From positions 51,435 through 115,434 of the forward strand of contig DASCMS010000057.1 of the NCBI GenBank assembly GCA_036011085.1: DNA of 64,000 nucleotides, read 5' to 3'. Under the pieces are notes generated by a model, which searched no databases, was not told where the DNA came from, and saw nothing but the letters and a program-made list of their open reading frames with translations. Position 1 is the first letter of the stretch. Every line of letters begins with the position of its first letter. This stretch comes from UBA8231 sp036011085. Its GTDB lineage: Bacteria; Latescibacterota; UBA2968; UBA8231. Position numbers and translations under genes: made by a program. Below, in pieces: positions 16,676 to 25,381 of the stretch.

Positions 16676-19318
16676 ATGGCTGAGGCCAAGCTGTCCCCGG
16701 CGATGGAACAGTACATGCGCTTCAAGCGCGAGCATGACGACGCCATCCTGTTCTTCCGCATGGGCGACTTCTACGAGATGTTCTTCGATGATGCCCGCGA
16801 GGCCTCGCGCCTCCTCGGTCTGACCCTGACCTCGCGCAACCACGGCAAGAGTTCCGGCGACATCCCCCTGGCCGGCGTGCCGCACCATGCCAAGGAAGGC
16901 TACGTAGCCCGCCTCATCGGCATGGGCCGCAAGGTCGCCATCTGCGAGCAGGTGGAGGACCCGAAGAAGGCCAAGGGCATCGTCAAGCGAGACGTGGTCG
17001 AGGTGGTCTCTCCGGGGACGGCGCTGTCCGATTCGATGCTCGACGGTCAGCGCAACAACTACACCGCCAGCGTCTGCGTCATCGGTGACACCGCCGGCGT
17101 TGCCTGGGTCGACCTGTCCACGGGTGATTTCGCCATCGACGAGGTCCCTGTCGTGGATCTGGCTGACGAGCTGGAGCGCACCACCCCGACGGAGCTGCTC
17201 GTCGGCGAGGGCTTCGACGAAGCCGACCTGGCCCACCTGACCCGCCTCCTGCCGGCGGCGGCCCAGACACGTATCGACGATTGGCATTTCGAATACGACA
17301 CGGCCCGTCGGGTCCTGCTCGAACAGTTCGACGTGCGCTCCCTCAAGGGTTTCGACAGCGACGACCTCGACGCCGGCGTGCGCGCCGCGGGCGCGGCAGT
17401 AGCCTACCTGCAGGACAACCAGCGCGCTGCCGTAACCCACCTGCATCGCCTGCGACGTCGGCGCCGGGATGATTGCCTGCTCCTCGATGCCACGGCGCAG
17501 CGCAACCTCGACCTGCTCGTCAACCAGCACGATGGCGGCCGCGACGGCACGTTGTTGTCCGTCATCGACCGGACCCGAACCGCCATGGGCGCGCGCCTGC
17601 TGCGTCAGTGGCTGATGGCGCCGCTGCGTGATCCGGCGGCCATCGGTGCCCGCCTCGAGGCCGTGGGCGCTCTCGTAGCTGAGCGCACGGGTCGGGCCCG
17701 CGTGCGCGAACAGCTCGAACGCATCGGCGACCTGGAGCGCATGATGGCCCGAGTCTGCTGCCGCCGGGCCTCGCCGCGCGACCTGGTGGGTCTGGCCAGT
17801 TCGCTGGAGGCCCTGCCAGATCTGGCTTCGGTGACGCGCGGACTGCAGGCGGATCTTTTGCAGCGCCTGACGGGTCCCGATCACCTGCCCATGGTCGAAG
17901 ACCTGGTGGCCCTGGTACGCCAAGCCCTCGTCGATGAGCCCCCGGCGTCACACACCGATGGTGGTGTCATCCGCGACGGCTTCCATGCCGAGGTGGACGA
18001 GCTGCGGCAGATCTCGTCGGGAGGCCGGGACTGGATCGCGCGCCTGCAGGTGGACGAGCGTGAACGCACGGGCATCAACAGTCTCAAGATCGGCTACAAT
18101 CAGGTCTTCGGTTACTACATCGAGGTGAGCAAGTCGAACCTGGATCGCGTCCCCGAGGACTACACCCGCAAGCAGACCCTGGCCAATGCCGAGCGCTTCA
18201 TCACGCCCGAGTTGAAGGAGCAGGAGGCCAGGGTCCTGCAGGCCGACGAGCGCATCGGCCGGCTCGAGGCCGACCTGTTCACCGAGGTGCGGGACCGCGC
18301 CGCCGGCTGGTCAGAGCAGGTGCAGGCGGCGGCCCGGGCAGTGGCCCAGATCGACATCCTTGCGGGGATGGCCGAGTTGGCCGAGGCGGAAGATTATGTC
18401 CGTCCCACCGTCGATGCCGGCACCGAGATCGATATCGAAGGGGGGCGCCACCCCGTGGTCGAAGGTCAGCTTCAGCAGGGACGGTTCGTTCCCAACGACG
18501 TGCATCTGGCCTGCGACGACGACCAGATCCTGCTGGTCACGGGTCCCAACATGGCGGGCAAGTCGACGATCATTCGACAGGTGGGCCTGATCGTCGTGCT
18601 GGCCCAGATGGGCAGCTTCGTGCCCGCCCGTCGGGCCCGGATCGGCGCCGTGGATCGCCTCTTCACCCGCGTTGGCGCCTCTGACAATCTGGTGCGTGGC
18701 GAGAGCACGTTCATGGTCGAGATGAACGAGGCCTCGACCATCCTCAACAACGCCGGGACCCGGTCTCTCATCCTCATGGACGAGCTGGGCCGCGGCACGA
18801 GCACCTACGACGGGCTCAGTATCGCCTGGTCCATCGTTGAATATCTGCATGACAACGGCATCACCAGGCCGCGAACGATGTTCGCCACCCACTATCACGA
18901 ACTCACCGAACTCGAGGGCCGCCTGGCGCGCGTGCAGAACGTGAATGTCCTGGTCCGTGAGGAGGGGGACCGGGTGGTCTTCCTGCATCGCCTCGCCCAG
19001 GGTCCCTGCGATCGCAGCTACGGCATTCACGTAGCCCAGATGGCGGGTATGCCCGGCGCCGTCGTCGGTCGTGCCCGCGAGATTCTGGCGCGTCTGGAAC
19101 AGGATCACCACCAGCCTGGGATCGCCGACGGCAACGGCCGGGTGGCCGATTCACAGATGGACCTCTTCGGGGCCCAGCCGTCTGCCGAACTGCGCGGCAT
19201 GCTGGAGATGTTGCGTGCCCTCGACGTGGATCAGACGACACCACTGGAGGCCCTCGGCATGCTGCAGCAGTGGCAGCAGTCGCTGGCCGATCATGAGGAC
19301 GAGGAGGAGGAGATCTGA
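16676..19318 (+). CDS. mutS: DNA mismatch repair protein MutS
   Basis: 880 residues from the ATG at 16676. The N-terminal mismatch-binding motif MGDFYEMFFDDA is intact, then IPLAGVPHHA, connector and lever domains, the clamp, and the ATPase domain with Walker A GPNMAGKST (near 623), the STFMVEM signature, Walker B LILMDELGRGTSTYDG and the histidine switch FATHYHEL. The C-terminal dimerisation region is present. MutS recognises mismatches and recruits MutL; mutL is not in the window. A 20-residue upstream extension from 16616 is not supported. Confidence 0.97.
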   Translation: MAEAKLSPAMEQYMRFKREHDDAILFFRMGDFYEMFFDDAREASRLLGLTLTSRNHGKSSGDIPLAGVPHHAKEGYVARLIGMGRKVAICEQVEDPKKAKGIVKRDVVEVVSPGTALSDSMLDGQRNNYTASVCVIGDTAGVAWVDLSTGDFAIDEVPVVDLADELERTTPTELLVGEGFDEADLAHLTRLLPAAAQTRIDDWHFEYDTARRVLLEQFDVRSLKGFDSDDLDAGVRAAGAAVAYLQDNQRAAVTHLHRLRRRRRDDCLLLDATAQRNLDLLVNQHDGGRDGTLLSVIDRTRTAMGARLLRQWLMAPLRDPAAIGARLEAVGALVAERTGRARVREQLERIGDLERMMARVCCRRASPRDLVGLASSLEALPDLASVTRGLQADLLQRLTGPDHLPMVEDLVALVRQALVDEPPASHTDGGVIRDGFHAEVDELRQISSGGRDWIARLQVDERERTGINSLKIGYNQVFGYYIEVSKSNLDRVPEDYTRKQTLANAERFITPELKEQEARVLQADERIGRLEADLFTEVRDRAAGWSEQVQAAARAVAQIDILAGMAELAEAEDYVRPTVDAGTEIDIEGGRHPVVEGQLQQGRFVPNDVHLACDDDQILLVTGPNMAGKSTIIRQVGLIVVLAQMGSFVPARRARIGAVDRLFTRVGASDNLVRGESTFMVEMNEASTILNNAGTRSLILMDELGRGTSTYDGLSIAWSIVEYLHDNGITRPRTMFATHYHELTELEGRLARVQNVNVLVREEGDRVVFLHRLAQGPCDRSYGIHVAQMAGMPGAVVGRAREILARLEQDHHQPGIADGNGRVADSQMDLFGAQPSAELRGMLEMLRALDVDQTTPLEALGMLQQWQQSLADHEDEEEEI

Positions 19319-19319
19319 G

Positions 19320-19811
19320 ATGACATCTGCAGCCGATCGCTTCGGACGCCTGGAGAAGCTGGCGATATTTCTCATCGCCCTCGGTGAGGAACGCACCCGT
19401 GAGATTCTCGCCGATGTTGATACCGACACGCTGCAGCACCTCAATGGCGCCATGGCCGGTCTCGGCGATGTGTCAGCCGAAGAAAAAGCAGCGGTGATGC
19501 TCGAATTCGCTCACTTCTTCTACGCCGATGAGCCCATCGGTCCGGGACCGGGAGGCGTGCCAGACCTGCCGACGGCGCCAGCGCCGCCAAAGGCTGGCAA
19601 GCCGCCGGGTGGCAAGCGGGCCAGGCCCCGTCGATCACAGAATGAGATGGATCTGTCGGGAGAGAAGCCGGTTCTCAGTGATGAAGAGCAGGCCATCCTG
19701 CACACGCTGGACAAGCTGCGCCGCGAGGTCGACCCGGGTCAGATCGACTGGGGCCGCGCCGGGTACGACTTCGGCGATGGTTTCAAGGGCACCGACGAGG
19801 GCCGTCGGTAG
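19320..19811 (+). CDS. FliG N-terminal-domain-like small protein
   Basis: 163 residues from the ATG at 19320, one base after the mutS stop. Residues 8-65 resemble the flagellar switch protein FliG N-terminal domain (RLEKLAIFLIALGEERTREIL, then MAGLGDVSAEEKAAVMLEF). A proline/lysine/arginine-rich linker follows, then an acidic C-terminal ~50 residues (GEKPVLSDEEQAILHTLDKL). FliG middle and C-terminal domains are absent and no flagellar gene is nearby, so this is not a FliG. Function unknown; an adapted helical protein-interaction module is plausible. Confidence 0.6.
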   Translation: MTSAADRFGRLEKLAIFLIALGEERTREILADVDTDTLQHLNGAMAGLGDVSAEEKAAVMLEFAHFFYADEPIGPGPGGVPDLPTAPAPPKAGKPPGGKRARPRRSQNEMDLSGEKPVLSDEEQAILHTLDKLRREVDPGQIDWGRAGYDFGDGFKGTDEGRR

Positions 19812-19823
19812 CGGGCGCTCGAG

Positions 19824-19922
19824 CTAGACTTCGCGGTGAATCTGTACGAAGAGAGCCTTGGTGATCGAACCCAGAGCACTCAGGCCCAGGGCCAGTTCAG
19901 CCAGCAGAACAACGGTATCCAT
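19824..19922 (-). CDS. Possible 32-residue hydrophobic peptide
   Basis: On the minus strand an ATG at 19922 opens 32 codons ending in TAG at 19824. The peptide starts MDTVVLLAELALGLSALGS and then ITKALFVQIHREV, a single hydrophobic or amphipathic helix with a basic end. A GAGG lies about ten bases upstream of the ATG. It converges on the FliG-N-like gene. It is too short for statistical support; it could be a small membrane protein or chance. Confidence 0.3.
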   Translation of the reverse strand: MDTVVLLAELALGLSALGSITKALFVQIHREV

Positions 19923-19956
19923 CGAGGGCCTCGGAAACTGGGGTTTAGGATGCCTG

Positions 19957-19976
19957 GTCGACCACGCGTGGTCGAC
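19957..19976. repeat. Perfect 20-base palindrome
   Basis: GTCGACCACG followed directly by its reverse complement CGTGGTCGAC, with no spacer. It is 35 bases upstream of the possible small minus-strand peptide and 158 bases before rlmB. A zero-spacer dyad this long suggests an operator for a homodimeric regulator rather than an RNA hairpin, which would need a loop. Confidence 0.55.
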
Positions 19977-20134
19977 TACCTGGGCCGAGCAAGATTCGGT
20001 CCCGGAACGGTCTCAATACTTGTAAGTCCTGTAATAACAACTGCCTACAACCAGATACTTCGATCACTGAAAACGCTTCAGATGGGCGTTTCCTTCCCCT
20101 TCCCGTCACCTTTTCCCGTCGACCCCAGAACCCC

Positions 20135-20887
20135 GTGAGCGAAACCCGCCCGACAGAGGACATCGTCTACGGCCGCCACCCGGTGCTCGCCGTGCTCCAG
20201 GAGGGCAGACCGATCCGGCGCCTGCTTCTGATCCGTGGTGGCCGTGGCGACGTGGTCGACGATATCGTGCGTCTGGCACGCGCCGCCGGCATCCCCTTCG
20301 ACCTGCTCGATCGCGCCGCCCTGGACCGTACCGCCGACGGCGGCAATCACCAGGGGGTCATCGCCCTGATGGCTGCCCGTGAATACGCCGACTATGACTC
20401 CGTGCTGGCCGACGCCGGCGCCAGTGCCTTTCTGCTGTTCCTCGACAATCTTCAGGACCCGCACAACCTGGGCGCCATCCTGCGCAGTGCCCACGCCCTC
20501 GGAGTCGATGCCGCCGTCCTGCCTCGTCGGGGCAGCGTCGGCCTCACCGCGACCGTGGCCAAGGCCTCGGCGGGGGCCATCGACCGCATCCCCGTGTGCC
20601 GCGTCGGCAACCTGCGTCGGGCTCTCGACCAGGCGCGCGACGCCGGCCTCTGGATCACCGGTCTCGACCCGGCGGGTGATCGGGACTTCACCGATCTCGA
20701 CTTCACCGGGCCGGGCGGACTCGTCATCGGTGCCGAAGGCCACGGGCTCCGTCGCCTCGTGCGCGAGGGCTGCGATTTCGTTGCCCGTATCCCCATGGGT
20801 CGCGCCACGGCGGGGTCGCTCAATGCGTCGGTTGCCACCGGCGTCGTCCTGTACGAAGTCTTCCGACAGCGCCACGCTCCGTCGTGA
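20135..20887 (+). CDS. rlmB: TrmH-family (RlmB-like) 23S rRNA 2'-O-methyltransferase
   Basis: 250 residues with a GTG start. An N-terminal RNA-binding substrate domain (IVYGRHPVLAVLQEG) is followed by the SPOUT methyltransferase domain with motif 1 LDNLQDPHNLGAILRSAHALG, motif 2 GLVIGAEGHGLRRLVREG and motif 3 IPMGRATAGSLNASVATGV. RlmB methylates G2251 in the peptidyl-transferase loop; other TrmH-type specificities cannot be excluded by eye. Its stop overlaps the lptD start by GTGA. Confidence 0.88.
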   Translation: MSETRPTEDIVYGRHPVLAVLQEGRPIRRLLLIRGGRGDVVDDIVRLARAAGIPFDLLDRAALDRTADGGNHQGVIALMAAREYADYDSVLADAGASAFLLFLDNLQDPHNLGAILRSAHALGVDAAVLPRRGSVGLTATVAKASAGAIDRIPVCRVGNLRRALDQARDAGLWITGLDPAGDRDFTDLDFTGPGGLVIGAEGHGLRRLVREGCDFVARIPMGRATAGSLNASVATGVVLYEVFRQRHAPS

Positions 20888-23295
20888 ACCGGGTGTCTTC
20901 CATGCGGGTCAGCGTCTGGTTGCTCCTGCTGCTCGGCGCGGCGACGGTCAGCCGCGGCGACGACCCGGAACTGGTGACGGCCCGGCAGCTCCTCGACGCG
21001 CCGACGGGCCGCGAGGGCAGCTTCGAGTACACCGCCGATCGCTTCATCGATTACGTCGAGGGAGATTCCATCCTGCTGCAGGGCCATGCCGTCATCCTGA
21101 ACCGTGGCGCCCGCCTGGAGGCGGAGGTGATGGTCTACCACCGCCACCGGCGCGTCGTCGTCGCCCGTGCCGGCGTCGACAGTGCTGGCCAGGCCATAGG
21201 TATGCCAACCCTCTCGCGGGGCGAGGACGTGCTCACCGGTGAGCGTATTCTCTACGACACCGACTCCGGCGAGGGCGTGATTCGCGACGGGCGCATCGGC
21301 TACGATGACGGCTTCTACGCCGGCAAGCTGATCAGCACCCGCTCCGAGTCACAGTTCCTGGTTCGTTCCGGCTCCTATACAACGTGCGACTACGACAAAC
21401 CCCACTTCGACTTCTACAGCCCGCGGATCAAAGTGCTCGCCGGCGACATGGCCATCGCCCGCCCCGTCTACTTCCGCATCGCCGAACACCGGCTGTTCTA
21501 TGTTCCATTCTACGTGTTCTCCCTGCGCGAGGATCGCCAGTCCGGCATTCTGACACCCGGGTTCGGACGCCGCCCGGTGTCCTTCGGCAGTAACACCACC
21601 GAATGGGAGGTGCGGGATCTGGGGTACTACTTCGCTCCCAGCGACCATTGGGACGCGACCCTGTCCGCCGACCTGCGGCAGCGTTCCGGCTGGCTGACAC
21701 GGGCACAGCTGAACTACGCCTGGCGCTACGGTTTCAACGGACGCCTGGAGACGCGCGTACAGAGCTTTGAGGTCGGCGAGAGCACCAGCTGGTCCTGGTG
21801 GCTGTCCGGCAACCACAGCCATGAGTTGAGCCCCTCGGCGAGCGTGCGCGCTTCCGGTACGTTCCAGAGTGACCGCGACTTCATCCGCAACAACAGCACG
21901 GGCCTCGACGATCGACTGAACCGGACGCTGCGTTCCAACCTCCGCTACGACAAGCGCTGGCGGGAGGCGGGCTGGTCGCTGAGCGCCGGTGCCAGCCAGA
22001 CGAAGAACCTCGACACGGAGCGGGCCACGGTGGTGCTCCCGGAAGTGAGCCTGAGGTCCAATCGCAAGAGTCTGTTCCCGACCTCCTCAGGATCGGGATC
22101 GCGATCGGCGGCGGGCGGCCCGTGGTATTCGCGTATCTACTACGACGGCAGCGCCCGGGTGCGCAACACCCGGCAGACGACGACGACTGCCGAGACCGAC
22201 CGCACCAGCGCCGACGGCTCACTGCGCCTGTCGTCGCAGGGCCGCCCCGCCAGCTGGCTGAATCTCAACGGCGGCTTCAACAGCAGCTGGCGCCACACCG
22301 ACCTGCGCGACGGTGAGATCGACGGCGTACGGACAGATCAGGCGAGTGCTTCGGCGACGCTGTCGCAGACCGTCTACGGGCTGTTCCATCCCCACTTCGG
22401 CCGCGTCACCGCCGTGCGCCATGTGCTCAAGCCGGATGCGGGTGTCGCCTTCTCGGCCACGCGTCCGGACACGGGTGATGTGGCCGGCTTCGGCGGGCCC
22501 GGTGGCGACTGGCGTGCCAGCCGGCGTCTCACCTTCCGCCTGGCCAACACCTTCTGGGTGAAACTTCTGTCGAAGGACGGCGAAGGGGAGGAGACCAAAC
22601 ACCGTCTGGCCCAGCTGAACCTGTCCACCTCCTACGACTTCGACAAGGACGAGCGGCCCCTGTCCGACCTAGTCACCAGTCTCACCCTCAACGCGGCGCG
22701 CAACCTCAACACACGCCTGAGCCTGCGGTCGGAGTTCTACGATGACGACGACAGGCGCCTGCACACACCAAGGGTGAAACGATTTGAGATCAACTCGACG
22801 TTGCGCTTCGTCGCCTCCAGGACGCGCCGCGATGACGACACCGAATATGAGCAGCAGGATGCACGGCAAGGTAGCTACTACGGTTCACAATCGGCGAGTG
22901 GCGAATTCGGCTACCGCAGCGGTCTGCAGCAGGATATCGACAGGCGTGGCGGCCGTCGCTTGCAGCTGAGTCACTACTTTTCGCGGCAGAACTCCTTCGG
23001 ACGAACCACGAAACGTTCCTGGCTGCGCTCCTCGGTGGGCGGAACGCTGCTGGGCTCCTGGCACCTGGACTATTCCGTCAGCCTCAACCTGCATGCCCCC
23101 GGTGTCGGTGCCTTCGACAGGGATCGGGTGACGGCCGAGCTTCTCTCCGTCCAGCGCGAATTCCACGACTGGACCGCGACCTTCAATATCGAGCCCACCC
23201 GTTTTGCCGATGACCGGGCCTTCTACTTCAAAGCTCAGCTGAAGGACATCCCGCAGATCCGCTTTGAACGCGGCGACAGAAGGAGGATCGGCTGA
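20884..23295 (+). CDS. lptD: LPS-assembly outer membrane protein LptD-like
   Basis: 803 residues with a GTG start and a signal peptide of about 26 residues (MRVSVWLLLLLGAATV). Residues about 40-200 form the OstA/LptA-like jellyroll: FEYTADRFIDYVEGDSILLQ, then a short unit LTGERILYDTDSGEG. The rest is a beta barrel with alternating aromatic/polar strands and FYVPFYVF-x-LREDRQSGILTPGFG, a hallmark of the family. It inserts LPS into the outer leaflet, so the organism is diderm. There are few cysteines, so the E. coli disulfide pattern is not conserved. The downstream dtd start is one base after the stop. Confidence 0.88.
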   Translation: MNRVSSMRVSVWLLLLLGAATVSRGDDPELVTARQLLDAPTGREGSFEYTADRFIDYVEGDSILLQGHAVILNRGARLEAEVMVYHRHRRVVVARAGVDSAGQAIGMPTLSRGEDVLTGERILYDTDSGEGVIRDGRIGYDDGFYAGKLISTRSESQFLVRSGSYTTCDYDKPHFDFYSPRIKVLAGDMAIARPVYFRIAEHRLFYVPFYVFSLREDRQSGILTPGFGRRPVSFGSNTTEWEVRDLGYYFAPSDHWDATLSADLRQRSGWLTRAQLNYAWRYGFNGRLETRVQSFEVGESTSWSWWLSGNHSHELSPSASVRASGTFQSDRDFIRNNSTGLDDRLNRTLRSNLRYDKRWREAGWSLSAGASQTKNLDTERATVVLPEVSLRSNRKSLFPTSSGSGSRSAAGGPWYSRIYYDGSARVRNTRQTTTTAETDRTSADGSLRLSSQGRPASWLNLNGGFNSSWRHTDLRDGEIDGVRTDQASASATLSQTVYGLFHPHFGRVTAVRHVLKPDAGVAFSATRPDTGDVAGFGGPGGDWRASRRLTFRLANTFWVKLLSKDGEGEETKHRLAQLNLSTSYDFDKDERPLSDLVTSLTLNAARNLNTRLSLRSEFYDDDDRRLHTPRVKRFEINSTLRFVASRTRRDDDTEYEQQDARQGSYYGSQSASGEFGYRSGLQQDIDRRGGRRLQLSHYFSRQNSFGRTTKRSWLRSSVGGTLLGSWHLDYSVSLNLHAPGVGAFDRDRVTAELLSVQREFHDWTATFNIEPTRFADDRAFYFKAQLKDIPQIRFERGDRRRIG

Positions 23296-23296
23296 G

Positions 23297-23761
23297 ATGA
23301 GAGTACTGCTGCAACGCGTGAGTCGAGCGCAGGTGACCATCGACGGGGACCTCTCCGGCCGCATCGGCGCCGGCCTGGTCGCCCTCGTGGGCGTACATGG
23401 CAATGATGGCCTGCGGGATGCCCACTTCTGCGCTGACAAGAGTGCCCACCTGCGCATCTTTGCCGACGACGAGGGGCGCTTTGATCGCTCGCTGCTCGAG
23501 GTGGCGGGCCAGGTTCTGGCGGTGTCACAGTTCACCCTCTATGGCGAATGTCGCAAGGGTCGACGTCCCTTCTTCGGCGAGGCCGCCGATCCAGCCGTGG
23601 CCGAGCCCCTCTACGTAGCCTACATGGATCGGTTGCGCCAGGAGCATGGGCTGACGGTGGCCTGCGGCGTCTTCGGTGCGCACATGGACCTCGAAATCCA
23701 CAACGACGGCCCCGTGACCCTTGTCATCGACTCGCCTGCCTCGCCAACTGTGGATCGCTGA
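23297..23761 (+). CDS. dtd: D-aminoacyl-tRNA deacylase
   Basis: 154 residues from the ATG at 23297, preceded by AGGAGG. The start MRVLLQRVSRAQVTIDG and the two active-site motifs SQFTLYGE and NDGPVTLVID are the DTD hallmarks; the SQFTLYG threonine and the GP pair are kept. It removes D-amino acids and glycine mischarged on tRNA. It is tightly packed between lptD and maf. Confidence 0.93.
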   Translation: MRVLLQRVSRAQVTIDGDLSGRIGAGLVALVGVHGNDGLRDAHFCADKSAHLRIFADDEGRFDRSLLEVAGQVLAVSQFTLYGECRKGRRPFFGEAADPAVAEPLYVAYMDRLRQEHGLTVACGVFGAHMDLEIHNDGPVTLVIDSPASPTVDR

Positions 23762-23762
23762 C

Positions 23763-24395
23763 ATGGCCAACCCCACCCTCGTGCTGGCCTCTGCCTCGCC
23801 GCGACGTGTCGCCCTGCTGCAGCAGCTCCAACTGCCCTTCGAACAGATCGTCAGCCCCGTGGAGGAGCCCCCGGCCCAGGGTGATCCCGAGACCTCGGCC
23901 ATACTCTCGGCACGCACCAAGGCTGGGGCCGTCGCCGACCTGCTCCGAGACGGCAGGGCCCGGCTGTCGTCGTCCTCTCCAACGCCGACCTCCCACCTCG
24001 TTATCGGCGCTGACACCGTCGTCAGCTGTGCCGGTCAACTCCTGGGCAAGCCGGCAGATGAGGCGGAAGCCGCCGGTATGCTGCGCCTGCTCTCCGGCCG
24101 TCAGCACACGGTCTGTACCGGTATCGCCGTGGTTGCCACCGATGGCGAACAGGAGGCCTGCGAGATCACACGTGTCCTGATGAAACCGCTGTCGGAGACC
24201 TCGATCGCCGCCTACGTCGCCAGCGGCGAACCGCAGGGCAAGGCCGGCAGCTACGCCATCCAGGGCCTCGGAGCCCGTTTCATTGAACGGGTGGAGGGCT
24301 GTTATTATAATGTTGTCGGCCTGCCCCTTGCCCGGCTCTGCTGCCTCCTCGAGTCGGCGGGGTTCGACCTCGATCTATCCCAGGAAACGGAATGA
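23763..24395 (+). CDS. maf: Maf-family nucleotide pyrophosphatase
   Basis: 210 residues from the ATG at 23763. The N-terminal LVLASASPRRVALLQQL and the central VIGADTVV with the catalytic aspartate, followed by LGKPADEAEA and GSYAIQG near the C-terminus, are Maf/HAM1 fold signatures. These enzymes hydrolyse non-canonical or canonical NTPs such as dTTP or UTP and affect septation when over-produced. The stop overlaps the next gene by ATGA. Confidence 0.94.
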   Translation: MANPTLVLASASPRRVALLQQLQLPFEQIVSPVEEPPAQGDPETSAILSARTKAGAVADLLRDGRARLSSSSPTPTSHLVIGADTVVSCAGQLLGKPADEAEAAGMLRLLSGRQHTVCTGIAVVATDGEQEACEITRVLMKPLSETSIAAYVASGEPQGKAGSYAIQGLGARFIERVEGCYYNVVGLPLARLCCLLESAGFDLDLSQETE

Positions 24396-25381
24396 GCGAA
24401 GACCTCTCGCTGTCCGAGGTCCTGCGTCGCGCCCGCGAGGCCCGCGACGAGTCCCTCGAACAGGTTCATCAACGCACCGGCATCGCCCTCAAGGTCCTGC
24501 AGGGACTGGAGAGCGGCGACTTTGACGTCGTCGAGCCCGTGTATGCCCGCCTGGCCATCGACCACTATGCCAGCCATCTCGGGCTCGACGGTGAGGCCAT
24601 CGGGGCGCGACTGCGAGACGAGGTGGCGGCCACACGGCCGCCTCCCGTGCAGATGCGTACATCGTCGACCCTTGCCACCGGCTCCATGCCGGCACCATCA
24701 CCGGTGGCCGACCTCATCCGCAGCCAGCCGCCGGGTCGCCTGGCGACCATCGGCGTCATCTTCGTCCTCGGCCTGGCCATCGTTCTCTACCTGCTGGGCT
24801 CCGACTCGCCCCCGGCTCGTGATACCGGCAGCCGGCCGGTGCCGGACCGACCGGTGGTTTCGACGCCGGCACCCGCCGTAGCTCCGCCGCAGGTACAGAG
24901 CCCGCCCGTTGCCGTCCAGTCCCCTCCGGCCGACACCGTGGTGGCGGCCGCCGGCCCCGTCGTCGATGTGCCCGATCCGGGCGAGGTCTCTGTGGAGACG
25001 CGGGCCGTCCTGGATTCGACCGGAATCGTCGACGGCCCCCTCGTGCTCCAGGTCGATGCCGTCGATTCAACATGGGTGCAGGTCCAGTGGGATGATCAGG
25101 ATGGCGTCGTCGAGATCATCCCGAGTGGCGAGTCTCGCACCTGGGGGGCCCAGGAGTTCTTCATGGTGCGGGCCGGGCGTGCCCATGGCGTGCACTTCCA
25201 CTTCCAGGGAGAGCTGCTCGGGGCCGGGCGCCTCGGTGACCCGACAAAGGTTCTGCGCTTCCACGCCTCTGCTGCGGGTGTGCAGCTGCTCGGTCCGGAT
25301 CTCGAACCCATCACACCCATCGAACCGGTCGCTCAGATCGCGCCCGACACGACGGAGGCCGTTGGTCAGGACCGCCCATGA
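24392..25381 (+). CDS. RodZ-like membrane protein (HTH_25 plus DUF4115)
   Basis: 329 residues. An N-terminal helix-turn-helix of the RodZ type (SEVLRRAREARDESLEQVHQ then YARLAIDHYASHLGLD) precedes one membrane span at about 112-131 (ATIGVIFVLGLAIVLYLLG). A proline-rich periplasmic linker follows, then a C-terminal DUF4115 beta domain (TWVQVQWDDQDGVVEIIPSG). RodZ couples MreB to the elongasome in rod-shaped cells. No mre genes are in the window. The stop overlaps priA by ATGA. Confidence 0.85.
   Translation: MSEDLSLSEVLRRAREARDESLEQVHQRTGIALKVLQGLESGDFDVVEPVYARLAIDHYASHLGLDGEAIGARLRDEVAATRPPPVQMRTSSTLATGSMPAPSPVADLIRSQPPGRLATIGVIFVLGLAIVLYLLGSDSPPARDTGSRPVPDRPVVSTPAPAVAPPQVQSPPVAVQSPPADTVVAAAGPVVDVPDPGEVSVETRAVLDSTGIVDGPLVLQVDAVDSTWVQVQWDDQDGVVEIIPSGESRTWGAQEFFMVRAGRAHGVHFHFQGELLGAGRLGDPTKVLRFHASAAGVQLLGPDLEPITPIEPVAQIAPDTTEAVGQDRP

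Larger units (their letters stand above)
19812..20134 (+). other. 323-base intergenic region between the FliG-N-like gene and rlmB
   Basis: The longest gap in the window. It holds a possible 32-residue minus-strand peptide gene (19824-19922), a perfect 20-base palindrome (19957-19976), a short AACGC/GCGTT hairpin near 20070-20092 and a pyrimidine-rich stretch just before rlmB. Base composition is lower in GC than the flanks. No RNA family is recognised. Confidence 0.6.

Noticed and set aside
20064..20100. Short hairpin AAACGC/GCGTTT with a pyrimidine tail before rlmB
   Set aside because: Only six paired bases and a C-rich rather than U-rich tail, so it is not convincing as a terminator.
19836..20138. 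A 100-codon plus-strand frame in the largest gap
   Set aside because: Low-complexity, atypical composition with no ribosome-binding site and no family match; it also crosses the palindrome and the rlmB start.
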